From the NCBI GenBank assembly GCA_002914805.1, contig JXTB01000104.1, positions 860,987-924,986 of the forward strand: 64,000 nt of DNA. Direction: 5' to 3'. How positions within the stretch are numbered: the stretch's first letter is position 1; every line of letters begins with the position of its first letter. This DNA is from Parasponia andersonii (taxonomy: Eukaryota > Streptophyta > Magnoliopsida > Rosales > Cannabaceae). The notes beneath the pieces were generated by a model. The model did no database searches. It saw nothing but the letters and a program-made list of their open reading frames with translations, and had not been told where the DNA came from. Position numbers and translations under genes: made by a program. Shown here in pieces: positions 23,401 to 37,300 of this stretch.

Positions 23401-26400
23401 AAGTGTGCTTCCAAACAAGACATAGAAGAACACTCTTCACGAGCAGCTTTTAGACTTTGTTCAGAGTCTGACAAAGTACAAAAGATATTCGACTTCTCTA
23501 GTTCTAATTCCGTCACTAATTGATTCAGATGAACCAACTCAGCCTTCTGCTGATCAAAAGTTAGCAGCTCATGGTGCTTCTCATTTAACTGAGAAGTTAG
23601 ATCAGTTACTCTACTTTCTAAACTATTTTTAGTGCATCTTTCAACATGCAACTCCTCTTGCAATGACTGCAAATTTGATCTCATATTATTAAGCTCCAGT
23701 TCCAGCTTCGCAGATTCCTCAGTTTTATCCTTTAAGTTCCTCATCAGAGCTTCCCTTTCCTCTGAAAAAGCTGATACTGCCAGTTTGCATCTTCCAAGCT
23801 CTTCAGTTACACTCTGTAATGAAATTATTTCTTGTGCAAGATCTTTGTTCTTAGAAAAAAGTTGCTGCAGCTCAAGTTCCAAATGATCAAAAGCAGACAG
23901 AAGTTCTCTGTGATGCTGTTCATAATTTTCTTCAGCTTCAGAGCTAATCTTCATTCTGTTAGCAATAGCCTCAACTTCTGACTGAAGCTTATGCATCAGG
24001 ATGCTAGACACATCCAGTTTGCCCATAATATTCCGTACGTCATTGTCAAATTTCTGTTTCATTTCTGAGTCTGCTGCACTTAAGGACACCTTAGCCACAT
24101 CTCTCTCATGCACTAGATCTTGCCTCTCCTCAATCAGTTGGAAAATTTTATTGCATGCACTATGCTGAAGCTCTTCTAATCTCATCAGTGTACCTTCTAA
24201 ATCCTTAGAATCCAATCCCTGATAGACACATTCACTCCAAATGGACAATCCATTATATTTTTCGTCATAAAATGCCAGCAGTTTCTGCAGCTTATCATGC
24301 AGAAAGTCTACATTACTTTGCAAATTCTCCTTTGCAAAAGATATTTCATCAAGTTCAGTTCTGACAGCTTTCATGTCTTCATGCAAAGAGGAAATTTGAT
24401 CTTGTAGATTTCCATTTTCTAGCACTTCCTTTTTCAACAAATTTTCCAACTCTAATTTTTCAACAAAGCATGCCTGGAATTTGCTCTCGTAACTTCCCAA
24501 ATCTTTCATCCGTGTTTCACATTCGATAATCTTTTCAGAAAGAAGAACATTTTTTTCAGTAAGAACATTTTTTTCAGTATCCTTTGCAGAAGCTAGCTCA
24601 TCAATCTCAGTTCTGACAGCTTTCATCTCTTCCTGCAAAGAGGAAATTTTCTCCTGAAGATTTTCATTTTCTAGCACTTCCTTCTTCAACAAATTTTCCA
24701 AGTCTAATTTCTCGACAGAGCATGCTTGGAATTTGCTCTCATAATTTTCCAAATCTTTCATCAGTGTCTCACATTCAGTAATCTTTTGAGAAAGAATAAT
24801 ATTTTCTTCAGTGACCTTCTGAAAATTTGTTTCTAAAACTTTATTCCGCAGAGCCATGTCATTGCATTGGGAATCACATGTATCCTTGTATTCCTTCAAA
24901 CGTTGAACCTCATCCATAGCACCTTGAAGCCCCTGCATCAGCACCACCTTGGATTCAGTTGAAAGCTCCAGCTGTCGTGTAAGTTTATCAGCTTTCTCCT
25001 TGAGCAATCCGAATTCAGCACTTGCCTCGAGTAAAGTTTCCTGTAGAGTCTTTGAGAAAATATCTAAATATACATTCACCAGATGAGCTTCATAGACTTC
25101 TTCTTCAACTTTTTGGCAAAGGCCCTTCTGCAGAAGAAGAGATCTTTTCAAGTCCTCTGATATAATGTCCCCATCTAAATCTTGTTTCTTCACTGCATCA
25201 AATTGATGCTGGGACCGCATGAGTTTCGTAGATTGAAATTCCTTTGAGACCAACTTTTTATTTTCTAGCACCTCATACCCCAGAACGCTTGGTGTTGAAG
25301 AATCTGAAAAGGCTTGCTTAATGAGGTTTTCATTAGTTTCATACATGGAGAGAACCTGGACAGAAAGTAATTCAAGATCCTTCTGTAACTGCTTTACTGC
25401 AATAGAGTAATTCAAGCGTGCCCTTTTCAGTGCTGCTTCTGCAGTGACAGCCCTTCTTTCAAGATCTTTGTTGAGAGTCTCCAAATCACACTTCTCTTCA
25501 GTAAATCTCGTTATTTTCTTGTTCATATCTTGCTGTATGTTCTCCATCTCAGTTTTCGTAGCTGAAATGGAGTAGAGGCAAGCAGAATGCTCATTTCTGA
25601 GATTCTGCAACTCCCCCATCATCTGCCTCTGAGTTTCCTCGAGCTCCTGAACAAGAGCTTCATAATAGCACTCCATCTGATCCATTTTCCTTACAAGGCC
25701 TTCACGTTCAGCTTTCAATTCATCCAACTCTTTTATCAGTTCAAAGATTTTTCCCTTCATTGCACCGTGAACATCAGCAGAATCAATTTCTTGAGACACC
25801 AGAGCAGGTATGTCCAGACAAGGAAGTGGCTGATAAAAATCTGCACTAAACCTGGTTCCTGGTAACAACTGCTGACCCTTGTGTACATTCATTTCCCTGA
25901 TCTCATTTACATTCGCCAAGTTCATCCCTAAAACCACCTGTCCAGTTCCTTGTTTAAGATCCTCCAGAGCACTCAGCAATGCTTCCATGTCTGAATTGAA
26001 GGACCTGACGTCTCTTTCATGGAATCCAAAACAAGCCTTGCTTTGAACCTCTTTTATCTTGTCCTCCAAATCAACAAGCCCCTTAACCCACCTGAGTTGT
26101 AACTCTTGAAAGGAGGCATTCTGGATTGTCTCTGTAGATTCTCTGATGGTAAATCGGGTGTTTAATTTCGATCGTTTTAACTGCTCAAGATCAGCTTTGA
26201 CACTTGAACACTCGGATCTCAGTACATAAACTTCTTTTGCCAGTTGTTCTCCTGAAGCCATTTCAGTAGCAAGTAGCTGAGCAAATTTTTGGGCTTCAAT
26301 TCCTATTTCATCAGCATTACTTTGTAAAGAAGTCATCTCTAGCTTAAGCTCAAGAATAGACGACTCAGCTGTTTCCAAGCTTCTTCGAAGTATATTATTC

Positions 26401-29174
26401 TCTTCATATGCATTTGCCAAATCATTATCTGCAGAATAGTCGGAACCCCAGCCATGAGCCCAATCACTGCTTCCATGAGGCAGAAACTGACGATCAGAGG
26501 GATCTCCTTTTTCTGGCTGCGGACTTTGATTGAGGATAAGGATAGGCCCAACAAAGTCACCTGAAGTTGTACTTTTAAGGCTGTCAATTTCGTGGGTGCT
26601 GGATGTATCATGTTTCTCAGCATATATACTTTCTGAAGTACTGGAAGAACCATCAAAGCCAACAGCAGAGTCTGGATACTCTTCATTGAGACCAGCCTCT
26701 TCCTCAAGGGGAGGCAATTCTTCTTTAAACCGAACTCGTGAATTGACCTGTTTACAGTGGAAAATACAAATATATTCAAACTAATCAATGCTGGACATTT
26801 TTTGTGCAAATAAATAACTTCAGTGATTAAAAGAGCTCTAAGATACTGCACTATATTCGATCTTAAGATAGTTCAGTTGACATAGGTGTAAGTCAAAATA
26901 ATAGGTGTTCAAAATTTTCACACCGGGTATTAGGGTAACCTCATAATTATAAGGGAAGAAAATATGTCCATACTTGAAGTAACTATCCATGCCAGCATAC
27001 CAGCTGATGGTTATTCCAGCAAGGGAAAAAGTTTTATACTAAAATCAGAATTATTTTCCCATGATCCTGGATTATGATAAAGCTAGGGTGAAGGGAATAG
27101 TACAGCAGTTAATATGTCGATAGCTTGGGAGAATTAATTACCATTACCAACTCTTTATCTGCTTAAAAAAACTCACGCCATTTTTTCCAGGGGCCTTTTT
27201 CATGTACTAGAATCGACTAATAATATCAGGCGATCTTTTATTCCTAATATAAGTGAGAGAGAGTACTAATTATCAGATTTAGTTTGTTAGCAGTTTCTAC
27301 ATGAAAGGATGTAGCAATTTCAGGCAAAAGATTACTTCTTGGGAATTACCAATGATCCTGACGGCTTGCTAACAGAAACTTTCACTTGGTCAAAGATATT
27401 AAAACAAAGAAATACGATAAGACAGGCTGCCAAAATTGGTGAGGAAAAGGACATTGAGATGCATCATACAAGTAATCTTAATCAGAAAGAGTCTAACGTT
27501 AAATTGTTAATTTTAACACACTCAATAACCAAAACATCAATATTATATAGTGGCAAAATATAAGCATACTAATAGCACCAAACCTTGTCTATCGGATCAT
27601 TGATTGTATCTTCAGTAGATGATATTTTTCTAGCAGCAGATTCATCAGGGAGACCTCTCTCTCTGAGCTCCCTCTGAAGCTCAAACTCTCTGAAAAGAGT
27701 TATAACTACGTATTAACAAACTGAAGTCAACTAAAGTATAGAGCTAGCTAGATATCAATACCGCACCTGAAACCAGTTTTAGAAGTTAACAGCTGAACAG
27801 TGACCTGGTATCAAGAAACAAAAACCAAGAACGTGGTAAATGGGAGTTCAAATCACTCTGGCAACAAGCATATAAGAGTAACTATAATCAAAAGGGAGAC
27901 ACTACATACAACCAGGTTGATAAAATTGATAGAAAAATAACATTCCTATAGATAAAAGAATTAGAATACATTTCAAAAGTAGGTAATCCTCACATGCAAA
28001 ATTGTTCCAGAGTCGCATCCCTGAAGAGGCAGTGCAACAGAGGAGGGTTTTAATGCATCAGCATAATGAGCAAGGTTGATGTTAGCCTCACCAAGGACAC
28101 TAGACCGTGAGGAACCCTGATGCCAGTAAGATTCAGCCAAACACAAAAGTTCGTTCACTTGAAACAAATAAATCTTTTCATATATTAGAGGCATTCTTAA
28201 TTCATAAAAGGGGCTTTTTATAATAAGAATTGTGAAGGATTACTACCATTTACCTACCATTGCTACCACAAGTTTGTACAGCTTCTCATCATATTGCTTT
28301 GTTTTAATATCTTGGAGAAGTCTTGTGGTTTCATAGATAGGGTCTGCCCATTTACAGGTCCCACTTCTCACATTTGCTTTTGTTGTCTTGGCCGTTGCCT
28401 TCCCAGAATCAGCAGGAATGAAAGAGATAAACAACTTATCCCATCCAGTTTGTGGAATCTGAATCACAGTGGAAACCGTTGCATTCAGGCCTTGCACAGT
28501 TTGTCAATGCCAACCATAGAAAATACGCTCTTTTCCAACCATGAAAAAAAAAGAGGGAAAAAGCCAAACACGCACACAAAAAAACACGGAGACATGCACT
28601 ATAGCCATAACTAGAAACTACAACTGAATTTTATAGATGAGTGTCCCCCCCCCCCCACCCCCACCCTTCTCTCTTTCTCTTCTCTTCTCAACACCTACTT
28701 TTCAACAAGTCCTTGTTCCAATATCCCAATGCAACCTTATTGCAACGAAAAACACATGTCAAACACCTATGAAGTAGCATTTCCAACTAAGGATAGCCAA
28801 CAATACAAGGTATGGCACCAACAGTCAGTAGTAGAATAAGTGACATCATATTATTAAACAGCAAGGCTGCTATTTGTTAGCTTTTCTTCTTCCGTCACCT
28901 CCCCCCCTTTCTCCCGGGGGGGAGCGCCCAGCCCCTATCCTCCTCTTTCTTTCTTTCTCCGTTGGCAAAAGCATAATTCGGAGAGAATGAGCATAAAAAT
29001 TCTAGAAATAAACTTCATAAAAGACTCAGAAAGAAAAACTACCAAACGAAAATGTTTATCAGTACACAATTTACAAAAAAGTGCTCGGAAACTTACATGT
29101 GTAGCATGGAATTGTAACCTGAAAACCACTTTCACTTTTGTTTTCTCAAGCTTCCATTTACTGATCCTCGACAT
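20489..29174 (-). CDS. NT-C2 domain, giant coiled-coil protein (At1g22060 type)
   Basis: Ten exons on the minus strand: 29174-29097, 28458-28258, 28116-27994, 27804-27767, 27689-27584, 26747-22152, 21681-21529, 21373-21272, 21195-21053 and 20771-20489. All junctions are GT-AG with matching phases, and the sum is 5,823 nt or 1,940 aa. Exons 1-4 encode an N-terminal C2 domain (EEIG1/EHBP1 type): 'MSRISKWKLEKTKVKVVF', 'QTGWDKLFISFIPADSGK', 'ANVRSGTCKWADPIYETT', 'LGEANINLAHYAD'. The rest, mostly the 4.6-kb exon 6, is almost continuous heptad coiled coil with a conserved C-terminal block ('FKSFRDINELIKDMLE'). NT-C2 domains bind membranes or small-GTPase-linked partners. Plant members of this long class are annotated only as myosin-heavy-chain-like or sporulation-specific-like, with function unknown. 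An 84-residue tandem duplication lies at about residues 828-995. The start is the first ATG of the conserved exon 1. Confidence 0.9.
24310..24810 (-). repeat. 252-bp in-frame tandem duplication inside the NT-C2 coding exon
   Basis: Two units offset by 252 bp (for example 'agcacttcc' at 24421 and 24673) encode 'YESKFQAC.VEKL.LENLL' and 'KKEVLEN.NLQ..ISSL' twice. The DNA copies are still very similar, so the duplication is recent relative to the gene. 252 bp equals 84 codons or 12 heptads, so the coiled-coil register is kept. Confidence 0.85.
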
Positions 29175-30841
29175 TACTGTTTAATGTATCCAGCATCAAC
29201 TGTGAATTATCAAAGTTCCATTTCCATCCCCCTGCCCAATTCAATCTAAATCAGTAGTAAAATAAGAGTATATGTTATAAGGAACTGGTAGTGACTGCAA
29301 TTTCACTGTTGTGACCACTGGAATTGCGACAGCTAGACTTCAAAACATTGATTTCGTATAAACTAGGCAAAGATTTTTCATACATCATAACATGACTAGA
29401 CTACGGGTGTTATGAAGCTCGACAAACCACTCCTAAAAGACATTTCGATAGGCTGACGTTTTATCAACCGTAGATAATAACATAAATGGTTGAGATTGTC
29501 GGCTGTGGCTTTGAGCCAACGGGCCCCAAGTAGCACATAAGACTAACTTGGTTAAACCATGGAAACTTAAGTGAGAGTCACTAAACCCATTTAAAAGAAC
29601 TAATGGAATAAAAATCAGAACTACTACCAAATTCACCTGGACAAATCCAAAACAATGACTGCGATATATTGGAATTTGTACATAGACATCATATAAATCA
29701 AACAAAGGGTACTGCACAGATCCTACAATTCTCTGGGGCAGACGGATCCACTTGATGACTTAGACTTCATGACTTAGATATGGACTAGAGTCAAACATCA
29801 TAGCCAAATCAGCAACAAAATGACCACGATTTCGAATCGAAAAATGCAGATATAAACAGGGCAGATCTCAAGCTAAACTAGCTAGAGCATAGAAGGTATG
29901 ATGCTGAAACTCAACAGTTCTCGTTCTTGTAAGTTACCTAAACTAGTAAACCCTGACTTGAATGAGCTTTCCAAAACTAGTTGGCCTAGCCAAGTTTTGA
30001 GTTACCATTTTCTGCAAGACTCACAAATATCTACATCCAACGTATTCTCACACAGTTTCCTCCATTTTCTCGGCAACCAAACATAAGGTCAAAAGAAGTA
30101 ATGAAACCCAAAAAAGAAAAATAGATACCTTGTTCCAAAGAGGGGTTTTAGATTTGGTAAACGCCAAAACCAGGGATAAGTTCAGATACCCATTTAAGAA
30201 AAATGTCCCCGGATCCAAAAGTCCCAGAAGAAACGCCGTGTATTCAGATGCTCAGTTTCAGAAACCGACGAAAGAAAAAATACCCAGATGAAAGAACAAC
30301 CTCAAAAGCAATGCCAGTCCTAACACTGAACCCAAAGACTGACAAAAATAATAGCAGAGAGTGAAGAAAGAGAATCCGAGACTCAAATGTGAAATGCTTA
30401 GCTAAACGTGGAAAAGAGAGGGAGGATTAAAAATGGTACTCCAAAAAAACAAAAGTATTATTATCTCAGAGCCCAAAAAAAAAATAAGAATACTGTTATG
30501 TTAAAGAAAACGTCAAAAACCAGATTTGACGTAACGGAAAAAAACCAGATGTTAAAAATGTCGAATTTCAAGCTAAAATCATTAGAAACGCCAAAAAAGA
30601 AAATATTGTGCAAAATGCGATGGAGGGAACAGTGGTTACCAGTAGTATTAAAAAAATAATGGTAATAGTAGTATTAATAAATAATATTGAATAATGTTGC
30701 TATTTTTCATTAAAATAATGGGAGTGCGGAATGAGGAGGGTTGGTATGGTACCTAGCTTGGGATCTGCAGGTGCTTAAGATGGAAGGAAAAGCACGGGAA
30801 TCTTTACTGGGAAGGGTCTGACTTCTGATACTGAAGGAAGC

Positions 30842-30880
<39 letters not shown>
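29175..30880 (-). other. 5' leader and leader introns of the NT-C2 gene
   Basis: On the minus strand, a CT-rich leader lies at about 30410-30128 and ends in a good donor (AACAAG then gtatct). An acceptor 'attcacag' or 'ttaaacag' lies just before the ATG at 29174. A further untranslated exon may lie at about 30880-30753. A C-run at 28648-28664 lies in the intron between exons 1 and 2. These assignments rest on consensus signals only. Confidence 0.4.
30846..30878. repeat. (GA)n microsatellite near the NT-C2 transcript start
   Basis: About 16 GA dinucleotides, which read as CT on the gene's coding strand. CT-rich tracts are common at plant transcript starts. Confidence 0.8.
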
Positions 30881-33800
30881 GTGTAGCATTTGGTTTTTGG
30901 TGGTTAGGATTAATTTGAATATTAAGATCTAATGTGGAGTAAGTAACAAGTATAACGCCATTAATGAGGTGAAATGGAGCTTATTGTTTTAGCTCAGATA
31001 TCAACTTCATAAACCCGCCAAAAGACACTAATTTTCTGTCTTCATACATATATATATATATATATTCTTTTTTCCTAATTTTAATTGGAAATATGAATTT
31101 CACTTTTTGCTAAGATGGGCTTGTGGACTTATTAATTTACATGCCCCTTTGGTCCTTTCTTATCTTTTTTCTTTTTNTGAATGAGGAAACGAGCAAAGCA
31201 ATTATCTAGTTCATTTATTGATTTTCTGTTTCTTTAAGTAAGTTTTTTCGTTTTTCTTCTTTCTTTTTTCTTTTTTTGAGATGAAGTAAGTGTTTTCTTT
31301 TATTCTTGGTATTTAAAGAAGATCAAGTTTATAATATCTAACTGGCTTCTTAAGACTTGAATGATCACTATAAGGAAATATATAAGCTTGGACTGTATTT
31401 AGATGGACAATTTATTGTCTAATACAAGACTAGCAATATTTGAAGACAATCTCCATTTTAACTATATATTTTTTGATAAACACAAGTCTCCGTTCAAGTC
31501 GAGTATGGATGCTTTATTTATTAAAAAAAATAAGAAATTTATGATGAGAAAAAAAATTATTTATAAATATTTTCAATATTAACTCGTATTATCATGTCAC
31601 ACGTGTAAAATTACTAAGATAATTTATTCCCTAACAAACTTTGAAATATGTAATTCTGGAACAAACTCCAAACTTCTTCTACTACTACGTCGATCATGAT
31701 CCCAATTCTAACGGCGCCTCCACTCTACTAAGGGTCAAAAATTTTCGATCATAATCAAACTTATTCTGCCCCTCTACTGGTTGTTTCAATCGATTTTTGA
31801 TCAATAGCCAAAAAATTTCGACTAATGTTGACGCACTATTCAACAGTAGTCGAACATGGTCAGCTGCTTTCCCAGTTTGACTTTTTTTGACTTAATCAAA
31901 AAATTTCGACTAAGATCAAATCAAAAGTAATTTTGAAACTTTGAAAATTTCATTAAATGATATGGTAATAAAAATCTTAATTTTGTAATAATTTATAGAT
32001 TATCCCATTTTTCGACACATACTTTAAAATAAAATCAAAATTGATAATCCTTCATTTTTTTTTTTTTGTTATTCGTTTAAAATTTATTAAAAATAACTGA
32101 TATATTGCCCCCTTTAAAAAAAAAAAAAAAGTTCTTTTATTGATTTTCTCCTTCCCAAAAAAAGGAAACAAAAATTCCTATTCATTGATCAATTTCATGT
32201 AAGTAGTTAGGTACTAGTTTCCCTAAGCACTTGACTCCCTGTCAGACACACCTACGTCTACGAGGCAATTGACCAGAATCATAATGCAACCAAAAATAAT
32301 TATTAAAACGAAAAATCATAAAACAAAAATTAAATATTTTTTGATGATTTACTCATTAGAACAGTATTATAAGACGTAATTATGGTCAGTCTTTACTATA
32401 TTCTCTAGGGTGCTTTATCTCTAATAGCTAACGATCATTATTTGAAGAAGGAAACATAATGAAATGGTTCTTCTATCAATATAATTTATAGGGTGGGGAT
32501 GAGGTAACATCATTATTGACCCTATAAGTGATAATTGTTTAATCAATTAAAAGGAGATTCTCAAAATGGACCTAAGAAAAAATAAAAACATTCCCTGCAC
32601 AAGTTAGACTCCGCCAAATTTACATTATTCATCCTAATAAGGCTCAATGTGGCAAACAATATGACAATTGGATGTATTCAAGGCATGTATATACACACAA
32701 AAATGTCGCTTGCACTTATTTTTCAATTTTCAATTTTTGGACCCGTAGAAAGTGGCACACTGGCACTTGCATGATTGCAATTTGCTGCTAATTACAGAGT
32801 GAATGAATTTGGGCAATGTGGGGCCCACATTGGTGACCTGACTGGGCATCACGCACATGGGTTTGGTGTGGTGAGGGCTGTTTTTGTCAAAGCATAGTCA
32901 GGAGGTGTATGATTTCATCACAGCTAAGCCAAAATACCATTGATTTATCAAGCTCTTTAGCCCTCCTGCCACGTGACAGCACCAAGAAACACGTGCACAA
33001 GGATTTGCCTTTATCTTTACTCTTTACATATGAATTTGTGGCTTTAATTTTTTTTCTTTTTTGAGGAAATTTGTGGCTTTAATTGGATCAACGTGGTAAT
33101 GGCAATTTTACCTGCTGGTATTCAACCTTATTGGGCTGGGTAATATCCGACTAGTCGGGTAGGCAGATACGATTAATAAGTGAAAACTCCGATTTGGGTA
33201 CGAGTATAGAAGTATCTGTCTTGTCTTGCGTATCTTATCCAATTAATTATATATAACAAAAATAAAAATATATATATATTAGGTATACATATAATTTATG
33301 TATAAATAAATATATATATATATATATAAATTAAATTGTATTATTGAAATATTACTAATTTTAACATATGATATTGTCATTAGATTTTTTTCTCTTTAAA
33401 TTCATATTTCTTTTTATTTTTCAGATTATTTAAATAATATATTTTAAACAAATTTACTAAGTATAGGTACATGCAAATGCCTGCCTACCTATGCAGAGAA
33501 TGACTGAACATGCTCCGTTAATTTAAACGGATAAATAAAATAGGTGTGAATGTAATTTTTTATACCTGCTCCAATGCTAACATGTTGTCATTCTTAGATG
33601 AACGGATATAAGATAAAATTCTGATATTGCATGAGATGAAAAAATGAAATATTTCTTGGGGTCCTACTTAATGTTACACTCACCAAATCCAAATCCAAAT
33701 CCAAATCAATTTCATAACCCTGCTAGAAAGTCAAACAGATAGGACATCATTCCAAGTTTAATTACCCCTTCCATGAAATATGATTGTTTTCAGTGATAAA

Positions 33801-34303
33801 AGTTTTTAGTGATATAAACTTGATTAATTATGCTAAAAAGTAATATTGGGCTTGAAATAAGCAAATATAAATTCTGAACAGCCATGAGGAAAAATTATAC
33901 ACTGGCAAAGCTGAAAGTTTGAGGTGAGTTTGACACCTTAAAATTTAAGGAGGCCACTCCCAGCACAATGTGCAAAGCTGAGTGGTTCAACCTGACAAAT
34001 TTAAGCTGCTTTTATAATAAGATTACAAGTCCCTACTTTTACAGCAATTGAGTGGTAAATGAGTAATTATTCTTCCATTAGTTTTTTTTCACCTAACATT
34101 TGTTAATGAGCTGCTCCCTTCACCGCTATTCTTCTTTTCACTATCAAAATTGTTGATTCAAACACTTCGCTATAGCACATGTCCTGTTTTAGTTCTTATC
34201 GCTAAATAACCGCTTAAACCACTTGATATTTCCAATATATAAACGGTTGTACTCGGTAGGAAAACTAAAATCACTGTATTAACGAATTTAATCAATATAA
34301 AAG
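30881..34303. other. Intergenic region, no gene seen
   Basis: AT-rich DNA with one ambiguous base (31177). Notable pieces are two G-box-like CACGTG-type cores around 32970-32995 (ccacgtgac, acacgtgc), TA-rich tracts at 33265-33330, and 'ccaaat' tandem units at about 33687-33712. The last nine bases before 34304 are the target duplication of the MULE. Confidence 0.45.
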
Positions 34304-34314
34304 GGGATAATCTG

Positions 34315-34345
<31 letters not shown>

Positions 34346-37300
34346 CCACCATATTTAGTATTTTATCAAAAAAAACTCACACGTTTTATTTTATATCAAA
34401 TTAAACATTCAATTCATATTTTCCTATAAATAAGATCGGGCTAACAATTTTGGCCAAAATTGAAATCTTATAATATTTAAAAGACACATTTGCCCTTAAA
34501 ACTCATAAAATATAATAAAAGAAAATTAATATTAATAAAATAGTTTAAATAATTGGAAGCACTTAAAATAAAAAATATTATTGTCTTTCTCGCTTTTTTT
34601 TTTTACGAAAAAACTATTTTAAGTGAAAATAATATTATAAAAATATTCAATTATTCAAAATAGTTAACAAAAAATAGAACGACAAGAAGTAAAAAAAATT
34701 CTCGTTTTGTCTATTTTTTTTATTTCAAGAGTTTTAATTATTCAAAACAATTAAAAAAGAGAGTTTAAGTAAAAATAATAACTACTGAATCTTAAGAGAG
34801 TTCAAATTATTTGAAATAATTAAAAATAAAATAAAATAAAATTAGTTTTGTTTCTTTTTTTTCCTTTCTTTTAAGTGTTTTCAATTATTTAAAGAGAAAA
34901 TTAGGGAATGTGCGGTACTTTATAAAAAGAATTAGATATATACGGTCCCTAAATCAATTGTTATTTCCATACGGTGCTTTTTAGAAAAATATCATTTTTA
35001 TGTATTTTATTCCTTATCTTTCTCTCTTGTCTAGATTGTGTTTCCTCATAGACTTTACCCACAGCCACATTGAATCAATAGCATGCTCAATAGAGGATCT
35101 GCATATGCATTGTCGTCATCATCGTTGTCTTCTTATTCTTCTTCAAGATATACCTCGTTGTTCCTCGGCTCCACCGTGATTGAGTGTAAGGGTCAAATCT
35201 GAGGTCGATGTTATAAATTTGTAGTGTGGTTGATGGTTTCATGTATAGGAGCATTTCGTTAATGGGTTGGGATTTTTCAATTTCAATTTTCACTTTTCAA
35301 TTTCTTTTTGGATTTCTAAGTCTGCTACTATTTTAATAAAAATCTATATTTGATTCTTTTGTTTTAAGTTGTTGTCTTATGATAATAATTTTTTGATTTT
35401 GTGAATGAAATAATACTTTTCTTTTCTAGTGTCCCAGATTAACAGTAACTAATAACAATAACGGATAACTAGTTTAACAGTAACCAAATTAACAGTAAAA
35501 TAACTAGGAACCAAATTACGCAATAACTAGAGTAATAATAACTAGTAACGGGTAACTAGTTTGGAAAGTGCTCTAGAACAATAATTGGAACCTATGTAGT
35601 TTACTAGTTACTAAGTGTTTTAATAGGTAACCAGTTTGGAAATTAACCATCAATCTTAACTAGTAACCAGATTGATAACTAAAAGCTAGATTTGTTACTC
35701 GTTATCAAATTGAAAATTGGTTGCCTATCTTGAAACTAGTTACCAATCTAGTAACTAGAAGCCACATTTGTTACTAGTAACTAGAATGGTAACAAGAACT
35801 AGATTGGTATCTAGAAGTTAGATTAGTTAATGGTTACCAAATGGTGTAACTAGTATTGTAACTAATAACTAGTAACCAGTAATCGATAACTAGCTCAAAA
35901 ATTAGCCAAAAGTCTTAGAACTAATAACCAAGTTATTAATTATCAATTGTTATAATAGGTACCTAGTAATTGGTAACTAATTTGGGAATCAATAATAAGG
36001 AGTATGACTCAATGAAAAAAGAATTGAAAAAGGAAAAAAAAATGAAAAACAAATTCATGATGAGTGACCAAATTGGTAACTAGTTACTAGTAACTAGATT
36101 AGTAACTGATAACTAGATTGGTTTCTACCAAAAAAAAAAAATAGTAGCACATTATCCTATAAAGCAATTAATATGATTATAAAAAAAAATACAAGAAAAA
36201 AAGGCAAAAAGTAATTAAAAAAATGAAAAAGAAATAAAAAAAAAGAAGAAAAAGAGAAGAGCATGGGTCAATGAAAAAAATAGAAAAGGGAAAAAAATTA
36301 AAATTAAGAAGAGATGAACCAATACTCAGTAGCCAAATTGGTAACTATTAATTACTAACCAAATTGGTAACTGATACTAAGTAATTAAATTGATAACTAA
36401 TAACTAGATTGGTTTACAATAATTATTGGTTATTATTGTAATTGGTCATTAGTAACTAGTCACCAGTCTTTGTAAGTAGCCATCAATTTTGCCACTAAGA
36501 AAAAAAAACAGTAACTAGTAACCAATTTAAGTCTTAGTAACTAGCCACTAGTATGGAAACTAATAACTAGATTGGTATCATATGGAAGTCTGTAACTAGT
36601 AACCAACATGGTTTTCGATTTATATTGTTTGGAATTCATAACCATTATGGTCACTAGTAATTGGTAATAATCACTAGTCTAAATAGCTATCATTCTAGAA
36701 ACTAGTAGCTAATTTGGTTACAAGTTATCAGTACTAGTAACCGGTAACTTGTTACCAATTTTAGTGGCCATCAGTCTGAAAACTAGTGATCGATAACTTG
36801 TCATTCTAGAAACTGGTAGCTAGATTGGTTATAAGTAACTAGTACTAATAACCGATAACTTGTCACTAATTTAAGTGGCCACCAGTCTGTAAACTAGTAA
36901 CCTAAATAGTCACCATAGTTTACCAATTACTTATTCTTTACTGAGATATCTAAAAAATATTTATTCTAGTAACGAATAACCGGTAAAAATTTATCAGTCT
37001 AAGCGACTACCAGTCTAGAAAAGAGTAGCTAGATTAGTTACCAATAATCAATATTAGTAACTAGTAACTTGATACTAGTTTAAGTGACCATCAGTCTGAA
37101 AACCAATAACCTAATTGGTTACCATAGTTTATTAAATACTTATTATATATTAAGATAACAAAAAAAATTTATTATGATTACTGGTAACCGGTAAAAAGTC
37201 ACTAGGCTAAGTGATTACTAGTCAAAAAACTGGTAGCTAAATTGGTTACTTACTAATAACCAGTAACTTGTCACTAATTTAAGCGGTCACCATTTTAGAA

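Noticed and set aside
26339-26851. 170-codon minus-strand frame near the NT-C2 exon 6 start
   Set aside because: It is a shifted-frame shadow of the real coding exon plus intron sequence.
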